DNA of 64,000 bases, taken from Achromobacter pestifer (GTDB lineage: Bacteria; Pseudomonadota; Gammaproteobacteria; Burkholderiales; Burkholderiaceae_B). This document shows, in pieces, positions 35,498 through 42,790 of the stretch. Each line of letters starts with the position of its first letter. The stretch's first letter is position 1. The notes below the pieces were generated by a model. It searched no databases and was not told the origin of the DNA. It worked only from the letters and a program-made list of their open reading frames with translations. Where the stretch lies: NCBI RefSeq assembly GCF_902859625.1, contig NZ_CADIJX010000002.1, positions 186,001 to 250,000 on the forward strand, given 5' to 3'. The position numbers and the translations under genes are program-made.

Positions 35498-35902
35498 ATG
35501 GCAGTAGCGGATGAACTTGAAAAACTCGCATTATTACGGGAAAAAGGGGTCCTTAGTACCGCCGAATTTGAGAGGGCCAAAGCGAAGGTGTTGAATGGCA
35601 AAGAATCTAAAGAAGAGCCGTCGGATTCAACAACACCGAAGGAAGTTAATAATAAGAGGATGGGGCGCTGGGCTAAAGCCCTGCTTTGGCTCGGAGGCGC
35701 TGTAATCGCATTTCTGGTCTTTGGCGCGACGGTGGGGAATACCCCGGAAGCTCAGGAGCGTAGGCACGCCCGGGATGCAATATCTCTATGTTGGAAGCAG
35801 CAAGAGAAAAAGTCGCTGACTCCCGGGGATCAACGATTTATCGCAGGTGCCTGCGAACTGATGGAAGCCGATTTCCGCAAGAAATTCGGATTCAATCCAT
35901 AA
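35498..35902 (+). CDS. SHOCT-domain membrane protein (cargo gene)
   Basis: Protein of 134 residues. The N-terminal SHOCT domain (about residues 5-35, DELEKLALLREKGVLSTAEFERAKAKVL) is followed by a charged linker, one membrane helix (about 62-83, ALLWLGGAVIAFLVFGATVG) and a C-terminal soluble part with two cysteines. SHOCT domains are short oligomerisation modules often fused to membrane proteins. TTTGGGGG precedes the ATG. It is AT-rich like the gene upstream, and the two look like cargo between the integrase scar and the repressor. Function unknown. Confidence 0.75.
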   Translation: MAVADELEKLALLREKGVLSTAEFERAKAKVLNGKESKEEPSDSTTPKEVNNKRMGRWAKALLWLGGAVIAFLVFGATVGNTPEAQERRHARDAISLCWKQQEKKSLTPGDQRFIAGACELMEADFRKKFGFNP

Positions 35903-35919
35903 TTGCCACCGATCGGATG

Positions 35920-35945
35920 AAACCGAGCGTTTATTCGCTCGGTTT
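35920..35945. terminator. Bidirectional terminator between SHOCT gene and cI
   Basis: Perfect 10-bp stem AAACCGAGCG/CGCTCGGTTT around the 6-nt loop TTTATT. The A-rich start and T-rich end let it stop transcription from both the SHOCT gene and the convergent repressor gene. Confidence 0.85.
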
Positions 35946-35966
35946 CCATGCCATTAACGCATCCGG

Positions 35967-37040
35967 CTACAGCAACCGCTCATCCACCCCATTTCTCAGG
36001 TCATAGGGCGACCAGAGAATGCGCCCCACGATACGCACTTCGCACCCGTCTTCCTTTTCCAGCGGGAAGACCTTGTACTCAGGGTTCAGAGATTTCGCCA
36101 GCCAGGAACCGTCTCGGTCGCGCGCGATGCACTTCACGATCATCTTGCCGCCGTGGTTGATGGCGTAGACCGTGCGGGGATCGATCTGGGTGGTATCGGT
36201 GATGGGATCCTCGAAGAACAGCATCGGGCCGCGGTTGCGGATGACGGGTTCCATGCTGTCGCCGTCGGCGTAGACGATCTTCATGCGCTCGATCGGCAGC
36301 TTGAAGGATTCCAGGAACGAGCGGCGCAATAGGATCTCGCCGATTTCCGTCTCATGGTAGTTCTCAATGCCAAGTCGTCCCGCAGCCAGACGTACGTCCA
36401 GCTCGGGGATAGGCATGAATTCCTGATCGTTTGCGGAATACCCAGCGTGGGCAACATGCCCAACGTTGGTGGCCTGGCTGATCCGCAGCAGTTGCGCTCG
36501 TTCGGTTTGATGGGTCGTCGTGCCGTCGGGCGCCCAGGGGCCCGGCGATAACGGCGCCATCGGGAATTCGTCAGCGGCGTTATCGATGCTTACGACCGCG
36601 CCGCGCTTGGCCGAGGCCAGCTTGGCGGAGGAGGCCGTCCCCTTCGTCTTCACACCCATCTGCCCCAACGCCAATAGCAACGCACCTTCCAGTCGCTTGA
36701 GCTGGTCGTCGGCCAATCCTTTGACCAAGGACGCCGGCACGGATGGGAAGGGCCACGCACCGTCTGTCGCTGGCGCCGCAACGGGCGCATTCGCGGATAA
36801 GGACGCAGCCTTTTGTGTCTCTGCGGCCAGGCGCGGGCTGATCGCTGCAAGCGAACATCCGAAACCCTCGGCGTAGGCCATCGCGGCCTCTATCCCGATC
36901 GGGCGGCGGCCGGTGATGTGCTGATAAATCATCGCCTGGCCGCCCTTCACTTCGTGATCGCGAGCGAAAGCCGCGCGGTTCACGCCTTCAAAGCGTGCGC
37001 GCAGAGCAGCGGCTTCCTCTTCGATAGTCCAGATTCTCAT
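35967..37040 (-). CDS. Phage CI-type repressor with S24 (LexA-like) self-cleavage domain
   Basis: Repressor of 357 residues. The N-terminal HTH (about 10-65) has FARDHEVKGGQAMIYQHITGRRPIG. A long Ala/Pro linker leads to an S24 peptidase domain (about 230-345). The catalytic serine is in YADGDSMEPVI and the lysine in GGKMIVKCIARD. An Ala-Gly cleavage bond is likely in RLAAGRLG (about residue 225). RecA-stimulated autocleavage during the SOS response would lift repression of the cro side and tail genes. It is divergent from the cro-like gene across a 71-bp operator region. Confidence 0.92.
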   Translation of the reverse strand: MRIWTIEEEAAALRARFEGVNRAAFARDHEVKGGQAMIYQHITGRRPIGIEAAMAYAEGFGCSLAAISPRLAAETQKAASLSANAPVAAPATDGAWPFPSVPASLVKGLADDQLKRLEGALLLALGQMGVKTKGTASSAKLASAKRGAVVSIDNAADEFPMAPLSPGPWAPDGTTTHQTERAQLLRISQATNVGHVAHAGYSANDQEFMPIPELDVRLAAGRLGIENYHETEIGEILLRRSFLESFKLPIERMKIVYADGDSMEPVIRNRGPMLFFEDPITDTTQIDPRTVYAINHGGKMIVKCIARDRDGSWLAKSLNPEYKVFPLEKEDGCEVRIVGRILWSPYDLRNGVDERLL

Positions 37041-37102
37041 ATAGCAATGCTATTCAAGTTTAACTATAGCATGGCTTGCTTATTGAATGTAGCAACGCTA
37101 TA
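37041..37102. promoter_or_regulatory. Three-site operator between cI and cro-like gene
   Basis: ATAGCAATGCTAT (37041-37053) is a perfect 13-bp palindrome. GTAGCAACGCTAT (37090-37102) is a close copy, and ATAGCATGGCTTG (37066-37078) is a weaker middle copy. Spacing is 24-25 bp centre to centre, as in lambdoid tripartite operators. The block is AT-rich and must carry both divergent promoters. Confidence 0.75.
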
Positions 37103-37111
37103 GTTTTAGTG

Positions 37112-37351
37112 ATGAATCTACACGATTACTTCGACCGGGATGAAGCGCTTTCTGCTGCGGCGCTGGCTCGGCGCGTGGGCGTTTCCCCTGCGCTGATCTA
37201 CCAGTGGCGCACGGGCCGCCGACCTGTTCCGGTCAAGCACTGCGCGCCCATCGAGCAAGCCACTGGCGGCGCGGTTACCCGGCGTGACCTGCGTCCCGCC
37301 GATTGCAATCGAATCTGGCCCGAGCTGGCCGAAGGGGCAAAGGCGCAATGA
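37112..37351 (+). CDS. Cro/YdaS-like HTH protein
   Basis: DNA-binding protein of 79 residues with one HTH: ALSAAALARRVGVSPALIYQWRTGRRPVPVKHCAPIEQ (about 10-48). This matches YdaS/Cro-type proteins that occupy the position opposite cI in lambdoid phages. It starts the rightward transcript and is coupled to the next ORF by an ATGA overlap at 37348. Confidence 0.88.
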   Translation: MNLHDYFDRDEALSAAALARRVGVSPALIYQWRTGRRPVPVKHCAPIEQATGGAVTRRDLRPADCNRIWPELAEGAKAQ

Positions 37352-37491
37352 AGCCATCAAGCGTGGAAAAGGACAAGGTGACGACGACTGATTCTAAGTC
37401 GCGCAACGACAGGGGCGAAGTGCACGGTGGGACATTCCTGTCTCGCTTGCAAGGGGGGGCACGCCCGACGATGCGTGGGAGGAAGCCATGA
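37348..37491 (+). CDS. Small ORF bridging cro-like gene and DUF1376 gene
   Basis: Peptide of 47 residues, basic, without a recognised domain. Its ATGA overlaps the cro-like stop and its own stop overlaps the next ATG (37488), so it is coupled at both ends, which supports real translation. Function unknown. Confidence 0.5.
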   Translation: MKPSSVEKDKVTTTDSKSRNDRGEVHGGTFLSRLQGGARPTMRGRKP

Positions 37492-38285
37492 ACTATTACC
37501 CCCACCACATTGGCGATTTCAATAGCGCCACGCGGCACCTGACGCGCATCGAACGCAGCGTCTACCGGGATTTGATCGAGCTGTATTACGACACCGAGGC
37601 GCCCTTGTCGGGGGATGCCGACAAATTGTGCCGGTTGTTGATCGCGCGGTCGGAAGAAGAGCGCGCAGCCGTTACCCAGGTGCTGAGCGAATTCTTCACG
37701 CAGACGCCGCACGGCTGGGCACACGCGCGGTGCGACGCCGAAATCGCGCGCTATCACGGCAACCAGAGTGCGAAGTCCGCAGCCGGCAAGGCTAGCGCTG
37801 CCAAGCGGGCCCAGAAAGCGCAGGGCGTTGCATCTGCTGTTCAACAGCCGTTGAACAGCGGTGCAACCAACCAGGAACCAGAACCAGGAACCAGTAGCCA
37901 GGAAGAACCCCCTGTACCCCTTCGCCGGACTCCGCCATTCGATGCGGCCACGATTGCGCTGCCGCAGTGGCTGGACCGCGAAGACTGGGTCAGTTGGGTC
38001 TCCGACCGGAAGGCTCGCAAGAAGCCCGTCACGGAGGAGGGAGCCCGCCGCCAACTTCAGCAGCTTGCCGGCTATTTGGCGGATGGCGTGGCGCCCGGCG
38101 CTGTCATCGCCAATAGCATCGCGGGCGGCTATCAAGGCCTGTTCCCCCCTCGCTCGGCATCCAGCGTTGCGTCACCCAGCCGTGCGCGGCAACGCGCGGC
38201 CTGGTCATCGGAACTGCGCGATGTCTTGGCGGAAGGCCGTTCGCGCAAGGAAATCGATATGGGGGTGATCGATGCCAGTCGCTAA
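37488..38285 (+). CDS. DUF1376 (YdaU-like) phage protein
   Basis: Protein of 265 residues. The N-terminal DUF1376 domain (about 1-95) reads NYYPHHIGDFNSATRHLTRIERSVYRDLIELYYDTEAPL. A Lys/Ala/Gln-rich linker and a C-terminal helical part follow. DUF1376 genes occupy the replication position (lambda O-like) of many prophages and are thought to help initiation. It overlaps the following gene by 14 nt. Confidence 0.85.
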   Translation: MNYYPHHIGDFNSATRHLTRIERSVYRDLIELYYDTEAPLSGDADKLCRLLIARSEEERAAVTQVLSEFFTQTPHGWAHARCDAEIARYHGNQSAKSAAGKASAAKRAQKAQGVASAVQQPLNSGATNQEPEPGTSSQEEPPVPLRRTPPFDAATIALPQWLDREDWVSWVSDRKARKKPVTEEGARRQLQQLAGYLADGVAPGAVIANSIAGGYQGLFPPRSASSVASPSRARQRAAWSSELRDVLAEGRSRKEIDMGVIDASR

Positions 38286-38982
38286 CGCATCAGCCGGGTG
38301 GGGGGCGCTGGTCGTCAATGAAATGCTGCTGCTCTATGGCGCCAAGTTTGCGCAGCAATGGGAAGGCCTGACGCCTCGCGAACTGAAGGACTCCTGGAAT
38401 CAGAAGCTGGCTGGCCTGGACGAAATGCACGTGCGTCGCGGCTTGATGGCCTGCCTGACGCGCGAATGGCCGCCGACGATGCCGGAATTCTTGAAGCTGT
38501 GTTGTCCGTGGCTTACGCCAGAGGTGGCCTATCACGAGGCCGTGCGTGGATTGTCCGCGCGCCGGCGGGGCGAGCTCGGCATGTGGTCGCACCCGGCGGT
38601 GTATTGGGCGGCGGTGGGCGTCAGTACGGTCGATCTGCTGAACAGCACTTACGGCGCGATCAAGGCGCGGTGGGAAAGAACCTTGGCGGACGAATTAGGC
38701 AAGGGCACCTGGGCCGCCATTCCCGAGCCGCGCGCAGCGTTGCCGGCGCCTGGCCAGACGCTGGCCACGCGAGATCAGGTAGAGGCCGCGCTGCGGAAGA
38801 TGGGGGCGGGCAAGGCGGCGTTAGCGCGTAGCCGTTCGCCCAGGGACTGGATCAGTAAATGGGAGGCGCGCATTGCGCTGGGCGGGCATCCGACGAAAGC
38901 CATTTCCGAGATGCTCATGCAGGCGAAGGCCTCGGGCGCAATACAACACAAGCAATGGAATCAGGATGGGGGTGTCGAATGA
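38272..38982 (+). CDS. Replication-P-like early phage protein
   Basis: Protein of 236 residues, largely helical. FAQQWEGLTPRELKDSWNQKLAGLDEMHVRRGLMACLTREWPPTMPEFLKLC (about 25-77) resembles lambda P-type helicase-loader relatives encoded after DUF1376 genes. No Walker motif is present. It would be a surprise in a particle that cannot package DNA, so it may be a relic or may help amplify the locus. It overlaps the next gene by 4 nt. Confidence 0.6.
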   Translation: MPVANASAGWGALVVNEMLLLYGAKFAQQWEGLTPRELKDSWNQKLAGLDEMHVRRGLMACLTREWPPTMPEFLKLCCPWLTPEVAYHEAVRGLSARRRGELGMWSHPAVYWAAVGVSTVDLLNSTYGAIKARWERTLADELGKGTWAAIPEPRAALPAPGQTLATRDQVEAALRKMGAGKAALARSRSPRDWISKWEARIALGGHPTKAISEMLMQAKASGAIQHKQWNQDGGVE

Positions 38983-39371
38983 ACGAAGGATTGCCGCGGT
39001 GGGTCGAGGACGAAATACGCAATTGGGCGCGCTCCCAATGGGAAGGGGATTGGCCCGGCCCGCGGCGGATGCGGGAAGACGCGCCGGGTGTGTGTGAATT
39101 CCCTCCACAGCCGGGTCATGACGATGACGATGAACCGCTTCCGATTCCTGTTAACCAGGTGCGCGCGAACCGGGTACACGTGCTGTATGAAATGCTGCCG
39201 CTTGTGGAGCGGCGGGTCATCCAGGCGGAATACACGCGCCGCGCCGACTACGGCGACCTGGCCGCCCACTTGCGGCAGGGTAAAGCGTGCCGCGTGATTG
39301 GCATCACGCTGCCTTATTACAAGGTGGCGCTCGGCAGTTTCAAGCAACAGGTTTGGAGGGCATTCAAGTGA
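38979..39371 (+). CDS. Putative late-gene regulator (antiterminator-like)
   Basis: Protein of 130 residues. The C-terminal half (about 60-128) has VLYEMLPLVERRVIQAEYTRRADYGDLAAHLRQGKACRVIGITLPYYKVALGSFKQQVWRAF, an HTH layout resembling sigma region 4 and Q-type antiterminators. It lies where lambdoid phages place Q, just before the late genes, supporting control of tail and lysis transcription. The assignment rests on position and fold impression. Confidence 0.55.
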   Translation: MNEGLPRWVEDEIRNWARSQWEGDWPGPRRMREDAPGVCEFPPQPGHDDDDEPLPIPVNQVRANRVHVLYEMLPLVERRVIQAEYTRRADYGDLAAHLRQGKACRVIGITLPYYKVALGSFKQQVWRAFK

Positions 39372-39649
39372 AGTACGCACATGAGGTGATCGATCTACTG
39401 GCCGCGTATCCAGGACGCGAATTCCGGATGGCGGAGATCTTGCGGCATGTCAGCCGTGGCATGCCAGTGGCATCTGGCGCCCGCGAGGCGATGCGTCGTG
39501 GAACCCGCCGCGTGCTTGAGCATTTGCTGGACGCGGGGCACGTGCAGCGTTGCGGCGGCAATACCAAATCGGCCGCATATGCATGGTCTGAATTGGGACA
39601 TGGACATGATGGAAATCCTCCCCGTTTCGGATCGGATTTGAGACAATAG
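39368..39649 (+). CDS. Small winged-helix-like phage protein
   Basis: Protein of 93 residues with GTG start overlapping the preceding stop (GTGA). YAHEVIDLLAAYPGREFRMAEILRHVSRGMPVASGAREAMRRGTRRVLEHLLDAGHVQ (about 3-60) looks like a winged helix with a basic recognition helix. It may assist the upstream gene in late regulation. No firm family assignment. Confidence 0.55.
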   Translation: MKYAHEVIDLLAAYPGREFRMAEILRHVSRGMPVASGAREAMRRGTRRVLEHLLDAGHVQRCGGNTKSAAYAWSELGHGHDGNPPRFGSDLRQ

Positions 39650-39703
39650 CTGCGGGGCAGTGCGCCCCAACGAAACGTAGCCGGGATACGACATCCGGCA
39701 TGC

Positions 39704-39737
39704 AGCCCGCCCGCCGAAAGGTTTGCGGGCTTTTTTA
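39704..39737 (+). terminator. Terminator between early and tail genes
   Basis: AGCCCGC (39704-39710) pairs with GCGGGCT (39725-39731) and is followed by a T run. This is exactly where an antiterminator would act to let early transcription continue into the tail genes. Confidence 0.8.
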
Positions 39738-39773
39738 TTTTCCAATCCTTGTTGGGTATTTCAGATCACCGCC

Positions 39774-40298
39774 ATGACGCCAGAAGATGCGATTTTCTCG
39801 CTGGTGGAGGCCGCCGCGGGCGGTGTTCCTCTTCTCTTTTCGGATACGCCAGATCCACGCCCGCCGCTGCCGTACATCACGTTGGCGTTGCGTTGGGTGG
39901 ACGCCGGTCCCGCTGAAGAGGGCCGGGTAGATGACCAGGGCAATCAGGCTGTTCATGACCATCGCGATGCGACGGTTGCGTTGCAGGGATTTGGCGAGGG
40001 CGCGTACCGTGCGCTCGGCAAGCTGGGCCTGGTCTTGCGACATCCGGTGTTCGAGGACCGTGCCGAGGCGCTGGGCCTGGCGCTGTATCACGTTGGCCGA
40101 CTGGAATCGGTTCCGGCTGCGGTGGATGGCACGGGTGCTCCGGCGCATCGCGCGCTGGAGGTGGGTATCCGCTATGCCCAAACGTATACCGATTTTGTTG
40201 GCGTCATCGAAACCGTGACCGGCACGATCACCACGACGGGCGGGCTCATGCCTTCCCTGGAAACTTCTTTCACCGCGAAGACTGTGACCGCGCCCTAG
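39774..40298 (+). CDS. Phage neck/tail terminator protein (LIC_12616-like)
   Basis: Protein of 174 residues. MTPEDAIFSLVEAAAGG, LPYITLALRWVDAG and the beta strands around EALGLALYHVGRLESVP fit the neck/tail-terminator family that caps a contractile tail. It is the first structural gene; normally connector and capsid genes precede it, but here only regulatory genes do. In a tailocin this protein closes the headless end of the tube. Confidence 0.72.
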   Translation: MTPEDAIFSLVEAAAGGVPLLFSDTPDPRPPLPYITLALRWVDAGPAEEGRVDDQGNQAVHDHRDATVALQGFGEGAYRALGKLGLVLRHPVFEDRAEALGLALYHVGRLESVPAAVDGTGAPAHRALEVGIRYAQTYTDFVGVIETVTGTITTTGGLMPSLETSFTAKTVTAP

Positions 40299-40324
40299 CG
40301 TTCCGATCTTCTTAATGTTGTCCT

Positions 40325-40347
40325 GCCGCCTACGGGCGGCTTTTTTA
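40325..40347 (+). terminator. UNCG-tetraloop terminator before the sheath gene
   Basis: GCCGCC (40325-40330) and GGCGGC (40335-40340) close a TACG loop, a very stable UNCG tetraloop, followed by six T. The ribosome site of the sheath gene lies right behind it. It could set sheath output or need antitermination. Confidence 0.8.
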
Positions 40348-40359
40348 TTGGAGCCGCAA

Positions 40360-41718
40360 ATGGCAAAAATCGACCGGATCGTCAATGTGGCGATCTCGCT
40401 GAACACCACGGCGATCAAGGAGCAGAATTTCTCTGACATCCTGATCCTGGGCGCGCATGCGCTGGCCGTCAATCGTGTCCTGGTTGTCACCGAGCCAGGT
40501 GAACTGCTCGACATGGGCATCTCGCAGACCGACGCTCTGTACATCGCGGTGCGCGATGCGTTCAAGCAGATCCCGACCGTGACCCGCGTGTTCGTGGGCC
40601 GCCGCCAAGTGGACGTATCGCGCTTGACGGTGAAGCAGGCCACGATGTCGGAATACGGGGTGTCGTTGTCCTGGCGCGATGCCAACGGTGTCGTGCAGAA
40701 AGCCGACGTGTCGGTCACCGGGCTCGCGGACAGCACGCCCCAGACCATCGCCACGGCGTTGGCCTCGGCCATTGCGCAGACCGATGCACCGGCAACCGCC
40801 ACGGCGGTAGGCGCCGAGGTGTCGATGACGGCCAAGCAGGCCGGGCAAGCCGTGGCCGTTGCCGCCCGGGGCAACCTGCAATTGTCGGCGCCGGAAAGCA
40901 CCGAGACGCCGTCGGCGGCGTTGAATGCGTGCCTGCGCGAAAACGGTGATTGGTATGGCGTGGCGCTGGCCAGCCGTGTCGAGGCCGACGTGCTGGATGC
41001 CGCGGAATGGGTGGAATCGAATGAACGCCTTTTTGGCGTCTCCAGCGATCAGGCCGGCATCATCGATGCGGCCGTGTCCAGCGATATCGCATCGAGATGC
41101 CAGCAGAAGCAGTATTTCCGTACCCATGTCTGGTACCACGGCCAGGCGCGTGGCGAAGCGCTGGAAGCCGCAGTCAGCGCCAACCGTTTCACCTTCTACC
41201 CGGGTGGCGAAACCTGGGCAAACACGCGGTTGTCGGGTGTGACCTACGACAACCTGAGTGAAGGCCAGGCGCTGGCGGCTCACGCCAAGAACGCCAATAC
41301 CTTCGAGCAGATGCGTAACTTCGCCGTGACGCAGAACGGCAAGGTGGCCGCGGGCGAATGGATCGACGTGATCCGCGGCCGCGACTGGCTTGCCGAGCAG
41401 GTGAAGATCAATGTGGCCTCGCAGCTGATCAACGCGAACGGCAAGGTGCCGTACACCGATGTGGGCATCCAGATTCTGGTGAACGGCATTCGTCAAGCGC
41501 TGTTGCTGGGTCAGAGTCGCGGTCTTGTCGCACCCGACGAGATCGATGATGCGGGCCGAAAGATTCCCGGCTTCGTGATCAACGTGCCGCGCGCCGCCAG
41601 CATTTCCTCGAACGACAAGGCCAACCGCATCCTGCGTGACCTGACGTTCAGTGCCCGCTTGGCGGGCGCCATTCATGTTGCCGAAATCAAGGGCAACCTC
41701 ACCTACCAACAACTGTAA
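40360..41718 (+). CDS. Contractile tail sheath protein (DUF3383)
   Basis: Protein of 452 residues. The DUF3383 family comprises myovirus sheaths. The N terminus MAKIDRIVNVAISLNTTAIKEQNFSDILILG forms the sheath's tube-facing strands. The C-terminal segment NRILRDLTFSARLAGAIHVAEIKGNL is the conserved hand-shake domain. GRDWLAEQVKINVASQLIN lies in the core. Presence of a sheath makes the particle contractile (R-type rather than F-type). TTGGAGCC precedes the ATG by 6 nt. Confidence 0.9.
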   Translation: MAKIDRIVNVAISLNTTAIKEQNFSDILILGAHALAVNRVLVVTEPGELLDMGISQTDALYIAVRDAFKQIPTVTRVFVGRRQVDVSRLTVKQATMSEYGVSLSWRDANGVVQKADVSVTGLADSTPQTIATALASAIAQTDAPATATAVGAEVSMTAKQAGQAVAVAARGNLQLSAPESTETPSAALNACLRENGDWYGVALASRVEADVLDAAEWVESNERLFGVSSDQAGIIDAAVSSDIASRCQQKQYFRTHVWYHGQARGEALEAAVSANRFTFYPGGETWANTRLSGVTYDNLSEGQALAAHAKNANTFEQMRNFAVTQNGKVAAGEWIDVIRGRDWLAEQVKINVASQLINANGKVPYTDVGIQILVNGIRQALLLGQSRGLVAPDEIDDAGRKIPGFVINVPRAASISSNDKANRILRDLTFSARLAGAIHVAEIKGNLTYQQL

Positions 41719-41731
41719 TCGGGGTACTTCA

Positions 41732-42160
41732 ATGTCCGTCAAAACCTACGCACCGAATCAGGTGAAGATTGTGGTGGGCGCGCTGCCCATCTCTGGCCTG
41801 GCCGAAGACGCGTTTGTCACCGTGGCCGAAATCGGCGAGGGCATTGCGTCCATCGTCGGCGCCGATGGCGAAGTGGCGCGCTCGATGTCGCGGGACACCC
41901 GCCTGCGCATCACCTTGACGCTGATGCAGACCAGCGCCAGCAATGCCGCGCTGTCGGCATTGCATCAGGCCGACCGTGCCACCGACGGCAACGGCGCCGT
42001 GCCGATTTCCGTGACCGACCTGCGCGGCTCTTCGTTGCACGCCTCGGATTCCGCGTGGATCGTCAAGACCCCGGACGCCGGTTACGGCGCCAAGGTCGGC
42101 AGCCGCGCATGGGTGATCGAAACGGGTCCGGCCATCAACGTCATCGGAGGGAACACCTGA
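41732..42160 (+). CDS. Tail tube protein (DUF3277)
   Basis: Protein of 142 residues, the tube partner found directly after DUF3383 sheaths. It has the mostly-beta tube fold: VKIVVGALPISGLAEDAFVTV, RDTRLRITLTLMQTSASNAAL and PVSVTDLRGS-like strands. Hexameric rings of this protein would form the inner tube that pierces the target. It overlaps the next gene by 1 nt. Confidence 0.88.
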   Translation: MSVKTYAPNQVKIVVGALPISGLAEDAFVTVAEIGEGIASIVGADGEVARSMSRDTRLRITLTLMQTSASNAALSALHQADRATDGNGAVPISVTDLRGSSLHASDSAWIVKTPDAGYGAKVGSRAWVIETGPAINVIGGNT

Positions 42161-42788
42161 TGGGTGCGATCAAAGAGGTGGTAATTGGCTCGACGGTATT
42201 CCGCATTTCGCGGTTTGACCCGTTTCGCCAGTTGAAGCTGCTGGGTGATTTGCAAAAGGAAGTGTTGCCGGCGGCGGGCTCGATGCTGACCGCCGTGCTG
42301 GGCGCTGACGCCGTGGCGCAGCAGCGCGACGAGCAGGCGATGTTGCATGCGTTTCGTGAACTGTCAGCCAAGCTGGGCGGTGACGCCCTGGCCGGCTGGG
42401 CGGAACGCCTGATCGACGCTGAACTGGTCAGTTTCGAGCTTTCGGGGCGCGAGCCCCAGAAACTGACTGCCGCCCATCGGGGCTTGGCGTTCATCGATTA
42501 CGCCGAAATCCTCGAGCTGCTGTTCCACATCCTTGAGCACAACTTCGCCGGCCCTTTGGCGCGTTGGGCCGGCCGCTTTGGTCCGGCCCGCGCGAAGTTG
42601 GCGAGCCCGTCGGCCGATTCGACTCAGGCTTTGAACAAGAGTTGATCATTTGGCGGCCCATCCTGGCCCGCCATGTCAGTTTGGACGCCGTCAAACGCGG
42701 TGACGTGGACCTCCTGGACATCTTGAAGCTGAATGCGCTGATGGACGCCCAGGAGGCGTTGGCTGCGGCAGAACGAAAGGCGAGGTAA
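42160..42788 (+). CDS. Tail assembly chaperone with -1 programmed frameshift (short form ends at 42645)
   Basis: Short form of 161 residues (42160-42645); extended form by -1 slip into the frame ending at 42788, about 209 residues. The two-product chaperone is the hallmark before a tape-measure gene (lambda gpG/gpGT, P2 gpE/E'). The slippery heptamer CCCTTTG lies at 42552-42558 in the correct phase (C CCT TTG). The extension has REVGEPVGRFDSGFEQELIIWRPILARHVSLDAVKRGDVDLLDILKLNALMDAQ. The products coat the tape measure before tube assembly. The extended form has not been observed, only predicted. Confidence 0.85.
42552..42589 (+). promoter_or_regulatory. Programmed -1 ribosomal frameshift signal
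   Basis: CCCTTTG (42552-42558) fits X XXY YYZ with zero-frame phase. After a 7-nt spacer comes a perfect 7-bp stem GGGCCGG (42566-42572)/CCGGCCC (42583-42589) with a 10-nt loop. Outer GCG/CGC pairs may extend it. Both parts match the standard design for tail-chaperone frameshifting. Confidence 0.85.
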
Positions 42789-42790
42789 CG

